DNA of 64,000 bases, taken from positions 7,038,501 to 7,102,500 of the forward strand of contig NZ_CP163444.1 of NCBI RefSeq assembly GCF_041053105.1, given 5' to 3'. The notes beneath the pieces are model-generated. The model had not been told where the DNA came from. It made no database searches and was given only the letters and a program-made list of their open reading frames with translations. The number at the start of each line of letters is the position of its first letter. Within the stretch, counting starts at the first letter, position 1. Positions 7,605 to 16,996 of this stretch are shown piece after piece. Made by a program: the position numbers and the translations under genes. The stretch comes from Streptomyces sp. R44. GTDB taxonomy: Bacteria; Actinomycetota; Actinomycetes; Streptomycetales; Streptomycetaceae.

Positions 7605-9638
7605 ATGCCGATGCGAAAGCGGAGAACCCGCGGAGCCCGACTGACGTACGGAACCCTCGTGTCCGCGGCCACGGCCGCCCTGTTCGCCACCCTGGTCACC
7701 CCCGCCGGAGCCCTGCCGGAACCGGCCGCGCCCGCCGCGCCCTTCGTACGGGAGTCCCGCCCGGTCCACTCGTACGCCGACGCCATCCGTGAGTCCGTCT
7801 GGGTGGACACCGGCCTCGACGGCGACGGCGACGGACGCGCCGACCGGGTCGCCGTCGACATCGTGCGCCCCCGCGAGCCCGCCGCGGCCGGCCGGAAGAT
7901 CCCGGTCATCATGGACGCCAGCCCGTACTACGCCTGCTGCGGACGCGGCAACGAGGGCCAGAAGAAGACCTACGACACCGACGGGAACCCCGTCCAGCTC
8001 CCGCTCTTCTACGACAACTACTTCGTCCCCCGCGGCTACGCCTTCGTCGCCGTCGACCTCGCCGGCACCAACCGCTCCGACGGCTGCGACGACGTCGGCG
8101 GACGCTCCGACGTCCGGTCCGCGAAGGCCGTCGTCGACTGGCTGAACGGCCGCGCCCGCGGCTACACCTCCCGCACCGGAGGGAACCCGGCCCGCGCCAC
8201 CACCTGGAGCACCGGGAACGTCGGCATGATCGGCAAGAGCTGGGACGGCACCATCGCCAACGGCGTCGCCGCCACCGGCGTCGAAGGGCTGAAAACGATC
8301 GTTCCGATCGGTGCCATCTCGTCCTGGTACGACTACTTCCACTCACAGGGCGCCCCGCTCTACAACGCCAACCCGAGCTGGCTCTCCGCGTACGTGAACA
8401 GCCCCGAGGCGCAGGGCCGCTGCGGCGCCGTCCAGGACCGCGTCACCGCCGCCACCCCCTACAGCGGCGACTGGACCCCGGCCTGGACCGAGCGCGACCA
8501 CGTCAAGGACGCCGGCAAGGTCAGGGCCAGCGTCTTCGTCGTCCACGGACAGCAGGACCTCAATGTCCGCGCCGGCCAGTTCGGCCAGTGGTGGGACGCG
8601 CTCGCCGCCCACGGCGTCGAGCGGAAGATCTGGCTCTCCCAGACCGGCCACGTCGACCCCTTCGACTTCCGGCGCGCCGACTGGGTCCGCACCCTGCACC
8701 GCTGGTTCGACCACTACCTCCTCGGCTACGACAACGGCGTCGACCGCGAGCCCGTCGCCGACATCGAGCGCGCCCCGGACGTCTGGACCACCGACCGGCA
8801 GTGGCCGGCGCGCGGCACCGCGACCACCACCATGCGCCCGGTGCGCACCGCCCAGCCCGGCGCGGGCGGCCTCGGCCTCACCCCCGCCGCGCCCGGCTCG
8901 ACCGCCGCCTTCACCGACGACCCGGGCCTCGGCGAGCTCGACTGGGCCGCCCGGATCGACGAGGACACCCCGGAGAAGGCCGGGTTCGTGACCCGCCCGC
9001 TCTCCCGTGACCTGCGGATCTCCGGCTCCTCGAAGGTGACGGTCACCGCGACCCCCACCACCTCCACCGCGCACCTCTCCGCCGTCCTCGTCGACCTCGG
9101 GCCCGACACGATCCGGGACTACGGCGCCGCCGGCGAGGGCATCACCACCCTCACCGACCGCACCTGCTGGGGCGCGAGCACGCCGGGCGACAGCGCCTGC
9201 TTCAAGGAGACCGCGGCCCGGACGACGGACGTCGCGTACAACGTCGTCAGCCGGGGCTGGGCCGACCTCGGCACCTGGGCCGATCCGGGCAAGGAGCGCC
9301 CGCTGACCCCCGGAAGGGCGTACACCCTCACCCTGAACCTCGCCGCGACCGACCACGTCGTGCCGGCCGGCCACCGGCTCGCCCTGATCGTCGGCGGCAC
9401 CGACAGGGACCTCCTCGACCCTCCGTCGACCACCCCGACCCTCACCCTCGACCTCTCCCGCACCTGGGCGAAGGTGCCGCTGGTCGGCGGCGCCGGGGCG
9501 TTCGCCCGGGCGACGACGGGCCCGGCCCCCGCCGTGCCCGCGCTCACCTCCGCCCCGTCCCTGACCAGCCCCGTCCCGCCGGCCGCCGTCAGCGGACCCC
9601 GCCTGCCGGGCCCGGTCCGTGAGGGAGCCGCCCGATGA
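7605..9638 (+). CDS. secreted S15 family X-Pro dipeptidyl-peptidase
   Basis: A 677-residue protein with an Arg-rich N terminus and signal sequence (TLVSAATAALFATLVTPAGA). The alpha/beta hydrolase core has the nucleophile Ser212 in GKSWDG, Asp318 in GQQDL and His349 in TGHVD, the catalytic triad of X-Pro dipeptidyl peptidases. The C-terminal part is the jelly-roll PepX_C domain (residues ~410-640). It releases Xaa-Pro dipeptides from peptide N termini. The next gene, a carboxypeptidase on the same strand 37 bases downstream, probably shares the transcript, making an extracellular peptide-degradation pair. Confidence 0.9.
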   Translation: MPMRKRRTRGARLTYGTLVSAATAALFATLVTPAGALPEPAAPAAPFVRESRPVHSYADAIRESVWVDTGLDGDGDGRADRVAVDIVRPREPAAAGRKIPVIMDASPYYACCGRGNEGQKKTYDTDGNPVQLPLFYDNYFVPRGYAFVAVDLAGTNRSDGCDDVGGRSDVRSAKAVVDWLNGRARGYTSRTGGNPARATTWSTGNVGMIGKSWDGTIANGVAATGVEGLKTIVPIGAISSWYDYFHSQGAPLYNANPSWLSAYVNSPEAQGRCGAVQDRVTAATPYSGDWTPAWTERDHVKDAGKVRASVFVVHGQQDLNVRAGQFGQWWDALAAHGVERKIWLSQTGHVDPFDFRRADWVRTLHRWFDHYLLGYDNGVDREPVADIERAPDVWTTDRQWPARGTATTTMRPVRTAQPGAGGLGLTPAAPGSTAAFTDDPGLGELDWAARIDEDTPEKAGFVTRPLSRDLRISGSSKVTVTATPTTSTAHLSAVLVDLGPDTIRDYGAAGEGITTLTDRTCWGASTPGDSACFKETAARTTDVAYNVVSRGWADLGTWADPGKERPLTPGRAYTLTLNLAATDHVVPAGHRLALIVGGTDRDLLDPPSTTPTLTLDLSRTWAKVPLVGGAGAFARATTGPAPAVPALTSAPSLTSPVPPAAVSGPRLPGPVREGAAR

Positions 9639-9675
9639 CCCCCCGTAACCGACCGGCCAGGACCGGGAGCAGCCG

Positions 9676-10983
9676 ATGAACCCCCGTACCGGACACCGGC
9701 GTTCCCGCCGGACCCTCGCCCTCGCCGTGGGTGCCGCAGCCCTGGCCCTGCCGCTCGTCACCGTCCCCGCCAAGGCGGCGGACAGCGCGCCCGTCCAGGC
9801 CCTCCCGCGCACCGGCTTCGAGGAGAGCCGGGGCGGCCGGTGGACCACCGAGGCCGAGGAGGGGGAGTTCCTCGCGGCGGTCGACCGGGGGAGCGACCGG
9901 GTGGCGCTGCGCACGATCGGCACCACCGGGCAGGGCCGCCCGCTGCGGCTCGCCACCCTCGGCGCGGGCCCCACGACCGTGCTGCTCGTCTGCAGCCAGC
10001 ACGGCGACGAGCCGGCGGGCCGGGAGGCCTGTCTGAGCACCGTGCGCGACCTCGCGTACGGCCGGGACGAGGAGACCCTGCGCGTCCTCGCCCGCACCAC
10101 CCTCCTCGTCGTCCCCACCGCGAACCCCGACGGCCGCGAGGCCGACACCCGGGGCAACGGCGACGGCGTCGACGTCAACCGCGACCACCTCGCCCTGCGG
10201 ACCGCCGAGGCGCGCGCGATCGCCGCCGTGATCCGCGACCGGAAGCCCGCACTCGTCTACGACCTCCACGAGTACGGCGCCACCCCCCGCTACTACGACA
10301 AGGACCTGCTCGCCCTCTGGCCCCGCAGCCTCGACGCCGACCCGCACGTCCACGACGAGTCCCGGACGCTCTCGGAGTCGTACGTCCGGCCGGCCGCCGG
10401 GCTCGCCGGCTACAGCAGCGGCATCTACGGCATCTGGACCGACCCCCTCACCGGCGAGCCGGTCAAGCAGGTCGCCGGTGACGGCCAGGAGCGGATCCTG
10501 CGCAACACGGCCGGCATCAAGCACTCCGCCGGACTGCTCGTCGAGACCCGGGTCGACGCCCTCGACCAGGCCGAGAAGGACGATCCGGCCCGCAACCACC
10601 GGCGCCGGGTCGCCACCCAGCACGCCGCCCTGGAAGGGGCGTTCGCCTACCTGGACGAGCGGCGCGGTCCGCTCACCGCGGCCACCGCCCTCGCCCGGGG
10701 CGCCGGCTTCGCCGACCGGGGCCCGGTCTACCTCGGCGGTGCCGACAACGATCCGGCCGAGCCGGCGGAGATCCTCGCCGACCCGCCCTGCGGCTACCGC
10801 CTGGACGCCGCCCAGTACGCCGAGGTGGGCGACGAACTCGCCCTGCACGGCGTGACCGTACGGAAGGAGGGAGCGGGGGTGTTCGTGCCGCTGCGCCAGT
10901 CGCAGCGCGCGCTCGTCCCACTGCTCCTGGACGCGCGGGCGGCCTATCACCTCGTCAGTGGGGGTCCTGTGGAGAGGTGTTGA
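9676..10983 (+). CDS. secreted M14 family zinc carboxypeptidase
   Basis: A 435-residue protein with a signal peptide ([21 protein letters not shown]). Zinc ligands are visible as His109 and Glu112 (QHGDE) and His198 (YDLHEYG); Glu290 in LLVETR fits the catalytic glutamate. DVNRDH supplies the substrate-carboxylate Arg region. It resembles the M14 subgroup related to succinylglutamate desuccinylase-like carboxypeptidases. It follows the S15 peptidase closely, so both likely act on peptides outside the cell. Confidence 0.88.
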   Translation: MNPRTGHRRSRRTLALAVGAAALALPLVTVPAKAADSAPVQALPRTGFEESRGGRWTTEAEEGEFLAAVDRGSDRVALRTIGTTGQGRPLRLATLGAGPTTVLLVCSQHGDEPAGREACLSTVRDLAYGRDEETLRVLARTTLLVVPTANPDGREADTRGNGDGVDVNRDHLALRTAEARAIAAVIRDRKPALVYDLHEYGATPRYYDKDLLALWPRSLDADPHVHDESRTLSESYVRPAAGLAGYSSGIYGIWTDPLTGEPVKQVAGDGQERILRNTAGIKHSAGLLVETRVDALDQAEKDDPARNHRRRVATQHAALEGAFAYLDERRGPLTAATALARGAGFADRGPVYLGGADNDPAEPAEILADPPCGYRLDAAQYAEVGDELALHGVTVRKEGAGVFVPLRQSQRALVPLLLDARAAYHLVSGGPVERC

Positions 10984-11038
10984 CGATCGGGTGCCCCCGG
11001 CACGGCGTGGCGCGATTCCGATGTTTGCCGAGGTAAAG

Positions 11039-11051
11039 TTACCTGCTGGTA
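11039..11051. promoter_or_regulatory. TTACC-N4-GGTA dyad upstream of small secreted protein
   Basis: TTACC-TGCT-GGTA lies about 50 bases before the start of the gene at 11102, and matches the dyad at 4211-4223 in arms and spacing. Confidence 0.3.
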
Positions 11052-11101
11052 CTGACCATGCCTCGAACGGGCCGACCAGGCCCTGGAGTTGGAGAACCAC
11101 C

Positions 11102-11404
11102 ATGCGCCACATCAAGCCCGCGCGCCGTGCCCTGACGGCGCTGCTCGCCACGACGCTGCTCGCCGGGGGCGTGCTGCTCGGACAGACGGTGACGGCCGAG
11201 CCGGCCGCCGCCAAGACCATCACCTGCAACGTCAGCAAGCTGCGGGCGGACGCCCACAAGGAGCGCGACCGGGGCAACCAGCTCAAGCGCCTCGGCGCCA
11301 AGGACGAGGCCCGCAAGGCCTTCGCCCGCGCCGACGCCCTGGAGCGCAAGGCCAAGGCGTGCGCCGACGCGGACAACAACAGCAAGCCGCCGCTCTGGAA
11401 GTAG
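11102..11404 (+). CDS. small secreted protein of unknown function
   Basis: A 100-residue protein. The signal peptide (LTALLATTLLAGGVLLGQTVTA) ends near residue 35, leaving a short, highly charged helical mature domain (KLRADAHKERDRGNQLKRLG) with two cysteines (Cys near residues 41 and 92) that could form a disulfide. GGAG lies a few bases upstream of ATG 11102. No family recognised. A TTACC-N4-GGTA dyad lies in its promoter and a hairpin terminator follows its stop. Confidence 0.75.
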   Translation: MRHIKPARRALTALLATTLLAGGVLLGQTVTAEPAAAKTITCNVSKLRADAHKERDRGNQLKRLGAKDEARKAFARADALERKAKACADADNNSKPPLWK

Positions 11405-11412
11405 TACGTCAC

Positions 11413-11452
11413 GCGGGGCGGTTGCCATCCGAAAGGACGGCGACCGCCCCGC
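11413..11452. terminator. bidirectional terminator between convergent genes
   Basis: GCGGGGCGGTTGCC (11413-11426) pairs with GGCGACCGCCCCGC (11439-11452) with one G-T wobble and is followed by a short T-rich run. It separates the secreted-protein gene from the oxidase gene. Confidence 0.75.
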
Positions 11453-11469
11453 GGTCGTTTCCGGACACG

Positions 11470-12426
11470 TCAGCCCATCGCCAGCTCCGCCGCCGCCTCC
11501 GCGCAGCCCCAGGCCACCGTCACCCCGGCGCCGCCGTGCCCGTAGTTGTGGACGAGCCGGCCGCCACCGGGCAGCGGCACCGCCTCGATCCGCACCCCGC
11601 CCACCCGCGCGGGCCGCAGGCCCACCCGGTGGCCCAGGACCCGGGCCCCCGCGATCTCCGGCCGCACCCGCGCGCACCGCGCCACGATCGCCGCCGCCGT
11701 CGCCGGATCCGGCGCGAGCCGCTCGTCGCCGTCCTCCGCCGTCCCGCCGAGCACCAGCCGGTCCTCGTGCGGGAAGTAGTAGGTGGTCTCGCCCGCCGAC
11801 TCGTCCGCCGCCGTGAACCACTCCTCGATCCCCGGGTTCTCCACCAGGACCAACTGCCCCCGCACCGGCCGCAGTCCGGGATCCGGTACGAGCTCCCGCG
11901 CCGCGAGCCCCGTGCAGTCGACGACCACCGGGGCCTCCGCCGCCACCTCCTCGAAGCCGACGACCTCGCGCCGCTCGAAGGTCCCGCCCAAGGCCTCGAA
12001 CCGGCCCCGCAGGAAGGCGAGATGGACCGGCATGTCGATCAGCGGCAGGCGCGCCGCGAGCCCCGTCCGGTACGGCCCCGGCACCTCCTCCGGCGCCAAC
12101 TGCCGCAGCCCCTCGACCTCCCCTGCCCAGGGGCCGAGCCCGTCGAGGACCGTGCCCGCGTGGACCCCGGCCACCCACTGGACCCCGGTCCGCTCCGGAC
12201 CGACGGCCATCCGCTCGTACACCCGCAGGGAGGTCAGCGCCCACGCGCCGACCTCGGCCGCGGGCTCGATCCGGTACGGCCACCACAGGGCGCCCGCCAC
12301 CGCCGACGTCGTCCCCCACAGGTCGTCCCGGGACCAGATCCGCACCCGACGCCCGCGCTCCGCCAGCCGCGTCGCCGTCGCCAGGCCGACGACCCCGCCC
12401 CCCACCACGATCACGTCGTTCCTCAT
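11470..12426 (-). CDS. FAD-dependent D-amino-acid oxidase-like enzyme
   Basis: A 318-residue protein beginning MRNDVIVVGGGVVGLATATRL, a Rossmann FAD site at the very N terminus. The C-terminal signatures GHRVGLRPARVGG and LVHNYGHGGAGVTVAWG are those of D-amino-acid/D-aspartate oxidases, including the Arg that binds the substrate carboxylate. It would oxidise D-amino acids to 2-oxoacids with hydrogen peroxide release. The start at 12426 is chosen because the FAD motif must be close to the N terminus; upstream open frame lacks homology. Substrate specificity cannot be read from sequence. Confidence 0.9.
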   Translation of the reverse strand: MRNDVIVVGGGVVGLATATRLAERGRRVRIWSRDDLWGTTSAVAGALWWPYRIEPAAEVGAWALTSLRVYERMAVGPERTGVQWVAGVHAGTVLDGLGPWAGEVEGLRQLAPEEVPGPYRTGLAARLPLIDMPVHLAFLRGRFEALGGTFERREVVGFEEVAAEAPVVVDCTGLAARELVPDPGLRPVRGQLVLVENPGIEEWFTAADESAGETTYYFPHEDRLVLGGTAEDGDERLAPDPATAAAIVARCARVRPEIAGARVLGHRVGLRPARVGGVRIEAVPLPGGGRLVHNYGHGGAGVTVAWGCAEAAAELAMG

Positions 12427-12496
12427 GCCCGGGACCGTACCGGGACCATGACATTTCCGGGACGGTGCGGCCACGGAAGCGGGAAACACTGGAGTC

Positions 12497-12946
12497 ATGC
12501 CGGTCCCGTACACGCCCCTCGACCTCGTCTCCGCCGCCAGCCCGGTCGGCGAGCACCTCCACCACGACTTCCTCGTCGACGGCAGGCCGCTGCTCCACCG
12601 GCTCGACGAGACCGACGGCTTCGACACCGTCTCGCCCCTCGCGGCGGACCTCCCGCCGACCGTCCGCCCCGAGCACGCCCACCGTCTCCTCCTCGCCGAC
12701 GGCACGCGCCAGGTGATCCACTCCTGCCCCGACTGCGAGGACCCCGGCTGCGGCACGGTCACCGCCGTCGTCGCCCGCGAGGGCTCGGACGTCGTCTGGC
12801 GCGACTTCGCGTGGCAGACCGGCCCCGCCGTCGACCTCGTACGCGAGGGCTACCCCGGCGTCGGCCCGTACCGCTTCCACGGCGCCGGCTACCGCTCCGT
12901 GCTCCTGCGGCTCCTCGAATCCTCGGCGTGTCGCCGCGTCGCCTAG
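12497..12946 (+). CDS. hypothetical protein with CxxCxxxxC motif
   Basis: A 149-residue soluble protein divergent from the oxidase gene. The one notable feature is SCPDCEDPGCG at about residues 76-86, a possible small zinc or redox knuckle, followed by beta-rich sequence (VVWRDFAWQTG). I do not recognise a family. It ends 13 bases before the ABC-F gene and is probably co-transcribed with it. Confidence 0.7.
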   Translation: MPVPYTPLDLVSAASPVGEHLHHDFLVDGRPLLHRLDETDGFDTVSPLAADLPPTVRPEHAHRLLLADGTRQVIHSCPDCEDPGCGTVTAVVAREGSDVVWRDFAWQTGPAVDLVREGYPGVGPYRFHGAGYRSVLLRLLESSACRRVA

Positions 12947-12959
12947 GATTCGTTCCCTG

Positions 12960-14597
12960 ATGACTGCAACCCTCGTCGCCAAGGACCTCGCCGCCGGCCA
13001 CGGCGAACGCACCCTCTTCGCCGGGCTCGACCTCGTCGTCGCCCCCGGTGACGTCATCGGCCTCGTCGGCGTCAACGGCGCCGGCAAGTCGACCCTGCTG
13101 CGGCTGCTCGCCGGGCTCGACACCCCGGAGGAGGGCGAGCTGCGGCTCTCCCCGCCCACCGCCGTCGTCGGCCACCTCCCGCAGGAGCCCGAGCGGCGCC
13201 CGGGGGAGACGGTGCGCGAGTTCCTCGCCCGCCGTACCGGGGTCGCCGCCGCCCAGACCGCCATGGACGAGGCCACCCAGGGCCTCGTCGACGGCACGCC
13301 CGGCGCCGACGACGCGTACGCGATCACCCTGGAGCGCTGGCTGAACCTCGGCGGCGCCGACCTCGACGAGCGCGCCGAGGAGGTCGCCGACTCCCTCGGC
13401 CTCACCGTCGGCCTCGACCAGCCGATGACCGCCCTCTCCGGCGGCCAGGCCGCCCGCGCCGGTCTCGCCTCGCTGCTCCTCTCCCGCTACGACGTCTTCC
13501 TGCTCGACGAGCCCACGAACGACCTCGACCTCGAAGGCCTGGAGCGCCTGGAGGCCTTCGTGAAGGGGCTGCGCGCCGGGACGGTCGTCGTCAGCCACGA
13601 CCGCGAGTTCCTCACCCGCACCGTCACCAAGGTCCTCGAACTCGACCTCGCCCAGCAGCAGATCACCCTGTACGGCGGCGGTTACGAGTCCTACCTGGAG
13701 GAGCGGGACACCGCCCGGCGGCACGCGCGCGAGGAGTACGAGGAGTACGCCGACAAGAAGGCCGCCCTGGAGGGGCGCGCCCTCATGCAGCGCAACTGGA
13801 TGGACAAGGGCGTCCGCAACGCCCGCCGCAAGGCGTCCGACAACGACAAGATCGGCCGGAAGCTGCGCGGCGAGGCCAGCGAGAAGCAGGCCGCGAAGGC
13901 CCGGCAGACCCAGCGCATGATCGAGCGCCTCGACGTCGTCGACGAGCCCCGCAAGGAGTGGGAGCTGCGCATGGAGATCGCCGCCGCGCCGCGCTCCGGC
14001 TCGGTCGTGGCGACCCTGCGGGAGGCCGAGGTGCGCCGCGGCGACTTCTCCTTCGGTCCTGTCACCCTCCAGGTCGACTGGGCCGACCGGGTCGCCGTCA
14101 CCGGGGCCAACGGCGCCGGGAAGTCGACCCTGCTCGCCGCGCTCCTCGGGCGTCTCCCGCTGGACTCCGGCGACGCGGTCCTCGGCTCGGGCGTCGTCGT
14201 GGGCGAGGTCGACCAGGCCCGGAAGCTGTTCCACGGCACGGAGACGCTCCTGGAGGCGTTCTGCGCGGCCGTGCCCGACACCGAGCCCGCCGAGGTGCGG
14301 ACGCTGCTCGCCAAGTTCGGCCTGAAGGCCGTCCATGTGCTGCGGCCGGCCACCACGCTCTCCCCGGGCGAGCGGACGCGCGCCGCGCTCGCCCTGCTGC
14401 AGGGCCGGGGCGTGAACCTGCTCGTCCTGGACGAGCCGACCAACCACCTGGACCTGCCGGCCATCGAGCAGCTGGAGTCGGCCCTCGACTCGTACACCGG
14501 CACGCTGCTGCTCGTCACCCACGACCGGCGCATGCTGGACGCGGTCCGCACCACCCGCCGCATCGAGGTCGCCGACGGCAAGGTGACCGAGCTCTGA
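12960..14597 (+). CDS. ABC-F family ATP-binding protein
   Basis: A 545-residue protein with two ABC domains and no membrane segments, the ABC-F plan. Domain 1 has Walker A GVNGAGKST (37-45), signature LSGGQAARAG and LLDEPTND; domain 2 has GANGAGKST, LSPGERTRAAL and LDEPTNHLDLP. The linker between them (residues ~235-310) is charged and helical, like the P-site tRNA interaction motif. ABC-F proteins bind the ribosomal E site, and some confer resistance to ribosome-targeting antibiotics; which role applies is not visible. The likely operon continues with the 2-phosphosulfolactate phosphatase-like gene. Confidence 0.93.
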   Translation: MTATLVAKDLAAGHGERTLFAGLDLVVAPGDVIGLVGVNGAGKSTLLRLLAGLDTPEEGELRLSPPTAVVGHLPQEPERRPGETVREFLARRTGVAAAQTAMDEATQGLVDGTPGADDAYAITLERWLNLGGADLDERAEEVADSLGLTVGLDQPMTALSGGQAARAGLASLLLSRYDVFLLDEPTNDLDLEGLERLEAFVKGLRAGTVVVSHDREFLTRTVTKVLELDLAQQQITLYGGGYESYLEERDTARRHAREEYEEYADKKAALEGRALMQRNWMDKGVRNARRKASDNDKIGRKLRGEASEKQAAKARQTQRMIERLDVVDEPRKEWELRMEIAAAPRSGSVVATLREAEVRRGDFSFGPVTLQVDWADRVAVTGANGAGKSTLLAALLGRLPLDSGDAVLGSGVVVGEVDQARKLFHGTETLLEAFCAAVPDTEPAEVRTLLAKFGLKAVHVLRPATTLSPGERTRAALALLQGRGVNLLVLDEPTNHLDLPAIEQLESALDSYTGTLLLVTHDRRMLDAVRTTRRIEVADGKVTEL

Positions 14598-14625
14598 TGC
14601 GGGTCTCCTTCGTGCGGGGCCCGCG

Positions 14626-15369
14626 GTGACGGTCTCCTTCGGCTGGGGCCCCGTCGAGGCGCGGGTCCTGGCCCCGGCGGCCGCCTGCGTGGTCGTCGTC
14701 GACGTGCTGTCCTTCACCACGGCCGTCGGCGTCGCCGTCGAGGGCGGCACCGCCGTCCTGCCGTACCGCTGGCGGGACGCCACGGCCGCCGCGTACGCCC
14801 GGGAGCACGGCGCCGCGCTCGCCGTCGGCCGGCGCGAGGCCACCGGGACGCACCCCTGGACCCTCTCCCCGGCCACCCTGCGCACGGCCACCATGCCCGA
14901 CCGCCTGGTCCTGCCCTCCCCGAACGGCTCCACCATCGCGGCCGAGGCCGCCGCGGGCGGCGCGAGCGTCGTCGCCGCCTCCCTGCGCAACCACTCGGCC
15001 GTCGCCCGTCTGCTCGCCGACCGGGGCTACGGCACGGCGGACCGCCCGCTCGCCGTGATCGCCTCCGGCGAGCGGTGGCCCGACGGCTCGCTGCGCCCGG
15101 CGCTCGAAGACCTGCTGGGCGCGGGCGCGGTGCTGTCCGCCTTCGCGGGGACGCGTGCGGCGCAGACGCACACCCTGACCCCGGAGGCGACCGCGGCGGC
15201 CACGCTGTGGGACGCGACCGAGGACCCGGTCGCCGCCTTGCACGGCTGCGACTCGGGCCGTGAACTGTACGAGTACGGCTTTCCGCAGGACGTGGCCGTG
15301 GCCGCCGAGCTCGACGGCTCGACGCTCGTCCCGGTCCTGGTGGACGGCGCTTTCCAGGAGGCACGATGA
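14626..15369 (+). CDS. 2-phosphosulfolactate phosphatase (ComB-like)
   Basis: A 247-residue protein matching the ComB family: VVVVDVLSFTTAVGVAVEGG near the N terminus, LPSPNGSTIA and VIASGERW. ComB dephosphorylates (2R)-2-phospho-3-sulfolactate in coenzyme M synthesis in archaea. Many bacteria carry homologues without that pathway, so the real substrate here is uncertain. The start is a GTG at 14626. Its stop overlaps the next start by 4 bases (ATGA). Confidence 0.82.
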   Translation: MTVSFGWGPVEARVLAPAAACVVVVDVLSFTTAVGVAVEGGTAVLPYRWRDATAAAYAREHGAALAVGRREATGTHPWTLSPATLRTATMPDRLVLPSPNGSTIAAEAAAGGASVVAASLRNHSAVARLLADRGYGTADRPLAVIASGERWPDGSLRPALEDLLGAGAVLSAFAGTRAAQTHTLTPEATAAATLWDATEDPVAALHGCDSGRELYEYGFPQDVAVAAELDGSTLVPVLVDGAFQEAR

Positions 15370-15767
15370 CCGACCTACTGACCCGGCTGACCGAGATGCT
15401 GGACGATCTGGACGCGGACGTGGACGAGACGATCGACCTCGCCGACGAGATCGCCGCATCGGGCGACACCGGTCTCCTGCCGCGCCTCCAGGCGGAGCTG
15501 GACCGCGCCCTCGCCGAGCGGAACGCCTACGCGCGGGAACTCCTCGGCGGCGTCCTCGCCGCCATCGGCGGACCGGACGTGCTCCCGGCCCTGATCCGTG
15601 CCTCCGCCGTGGACCTCGGGGACGACCAGGACGGCCTGGCCACCGAGATCGTCGAGCTCGTCCAGGCGGACCCGAAGGAGGCGCGCCGGCTCCTCCAGGC
15701 GATGACGGAGGACGACGACCTCTCGGTCGCCAACCGCGCCGACTGGGCGCTGCGCTTCCTGCCGTAG
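15366..15767 (+). CDS. small acidic helical-repeat protein
   Basis: A 133-residue, strongly acidic all-helical protein that looks like two or three HEAT-like repeats (GLLPRLQAELDRAL; DVLPALIRASAVDL; PKEARRLLQAM). It overlaps the upstream phosphatase gene by ATGA, so it is translationally coupled to it. No catalytic motif is seen; a protein-binding or immunity-like role is possible but unsupported. Confidence 0.75.
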   Translation: MTDLLTRLTEMLDDLDADVDETIDLADEIAASGDTGLLPRLQAELDRALAERNAYARELLGGVLAAIGGPDVLPALIRASAVDLGDDQDGLATEIVELVQADPKEARRLLQAMTEDDDLSVANRADWALRFLP

Positions 15768-15783
15768 CCGCTCCGCGCGCGAA

Positions 15784-15812
15784 GAGGCCACAGCCCGATG
15801 GACTGTGGCCTC
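15784..15812. terminator. intrinsic terminator
   Basis: GAGGCCACAG (15784-15793) pairs perfectly with CTGTGGCCTC (15803-15812) across a 9-base loop, between convergent genes. Confidence 0.75.
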
Positions 15813-15838
15813 GTCGACGCGGGCGCGGGGCCTGCGGT

Positions 15839-16285
15839 CTACCAGAAGTTGCTGCAGGTCACGTTGCCGTTGTCGTTGATGCAGACGCGGTAGTAGGCGC
15901 TGCCGCTGCCCAGCATGTTGGACCAGTCGGCGCCCGCCTCGTAGGGGAACTGCACCGAGAGGCTGCGCTGGAAGTCGGTGCCGGGGCCCAGCCACTTCTC
16001 GATGGAGCCGTACCGGGGCCACCACTGGCTTCCGGAGGGGGACGTGGCGCGGACCCATCCGGCCTGACACGTGTTGGACCAGCGCAGCTCGGCCTTGAAG
16101 CCGTTGCCGTTGACCGTGCTCGCCTTGGTGACGGCGTCCTTGTCGCAGCCCTGGGAGACGGGGCCGGTGTTGTCGCAGCCGGAGCCGGAGCAGCCGGCGG
16201 CGTACGAGGTGCCCGCGAGCGGGACCAGGGCCATGGTCATGGCGGCGGCGGACACGCCCGCGATCTTTGCGAGTGCGTGCTTCAT
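15839..16285 (-). CDS. secreted DUF2690-type protein, copy 1
   Basis: A 148-residue protein from ATG 16285 (MKHALAKIAGVSAAAMTMAL...GTSYAAG signal peptide). The mature part has the DUF2690 pattern: GCSGSGCDNTGPVSQGC, then ELRWSNTCQAGWVRAT, with a terminal CSNFW cysteine. Six cysteines suggest an extracellular disulfide-bonded domain. It is a paralogue of the next gene on the same strand, clearly a tandem duplication. Function unknown; in some proteins DUF2690 follows HTH or sigma-related domains, but here it stands alone behind a signal peptide. Confidence 0.82.
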   Translation of the reverse strand: MKHALAKIAGVSAAAMTMALVPLAGTSYAAGCSGSGCDNTGPVSQGCDKDAVTKASTVNGNGFKAELRWSNTCQAGWVRATSPSGSQWWPRYGSIEKWLGPGTDFQRSLSVQFPYEAGADWSNMLGSGSAYYRVCINDNGNVTCSNFW

Positions 16286-16415
16286 CTGTTGCGGATACCT
16301 CCGGGTGCGGACTCCGGCCCGCCGTGGAGGCCGAAGTTGATCTTGCAAGTCTGACATGTCTGCATCAGTCGGCAGGGTGGGGGCAGCCTGCGCGTCGACG
16401 CGGGGGCCGGCGGGT

Positions 16416-16865
16416 CTACCAGAAGGTGCTGCAGTCGATGTGGCCCGTGCCGGTGTCCTTGATGCAGGTGCGGTAGTAGTAGCCGCTGCCGCCGAGCATG
16501 TTGGACCAGTCCGAGCCCGGGTTGGGGAACTTCACCGAGAGGCTGCGCACGAAGCCGGTGCCGTAGCCCGACCACTTCTCGATGTAGCCGTACTTGTCCC
16601 ACCACTGGCCACCGCTGGAGTCGGTCACGCGGACCCAGGCGGCCTGACAGGCGGGGGACCAGCGCAGCTCGGCCTTGAGGCCGCCGTCGGCGGTGGCGGT
16701 CGCCTTGGTGGTGGCGTCCTTGTCGCAGGCCTGCGAGACCGGGCCGAGGTTGTCGCAGCTGGTGCCGTAGCAGCCGGCGGCGTACGAGGTGCCGGCCAGC
16801 GGGATCAGGGCCATGGTCATCGCGGCGGCGGAAACTCCCGCCACCTTCGCGATCGCGCGCTTCAT
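16416..16865 (-). CDS. secreted DUF2690-type protein, copy 2
   Basis: A 149-residue protein sharing signal peptide, cysteine pattern and nearly all motifs with copy 1 (GCYGTSCDNLGPVSQAC; ELRWSPACQAAWVRVT; SNMLGGSGYYYRTC; CSTFW). The two differ mostly in the middle loop. It lies upstream of copy 1 in the direction of transcription with 130 bases between, enough for a separate promoter. The retained cysteines and aromatic residues in both copies suggest both are functional. Confidence 0.82.
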   Translation of the reverse strand: MKRAIAKVAGVSAAAMTMALIPLAGTSYAAGCYGTSCDNLGPVSQACDKDATTKATATADGGLKAELRWSPACQAAWVRVTDSSGGQWWDKYGYIEKWSGYGTGFVRSLSVKFPNPGSDWSNMLGGSGYYYRTCIKDTGTGHIDCSTFW

Positions 16866-16996
16866 CTGTCGTCACTACCTCTGGGAGCAGGAACATGTCA
16901 CGGCCTTCCGCGGAGGCCGGAGATGATCTTGGTCCCTTGTTCTGCTCGCGTCAACGGAAAAAACGGACGACCTGATTCAACATCCGGTGAACGCAC

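Noticed and set aside
9589..11412. Minus-strand frame opposite the M14 carboxypeptidase
   Set aside because: Same type of GC-rich shadow; the zinc-ligand motifs are on the plus strand.
12759..14990. Very long minus-strand open frame opposite the ABC-F gene
   Set aside because: Low-complexity Gly/Ala/Arg/Leu protein without motifs; the plus strand has two full ABC domains.
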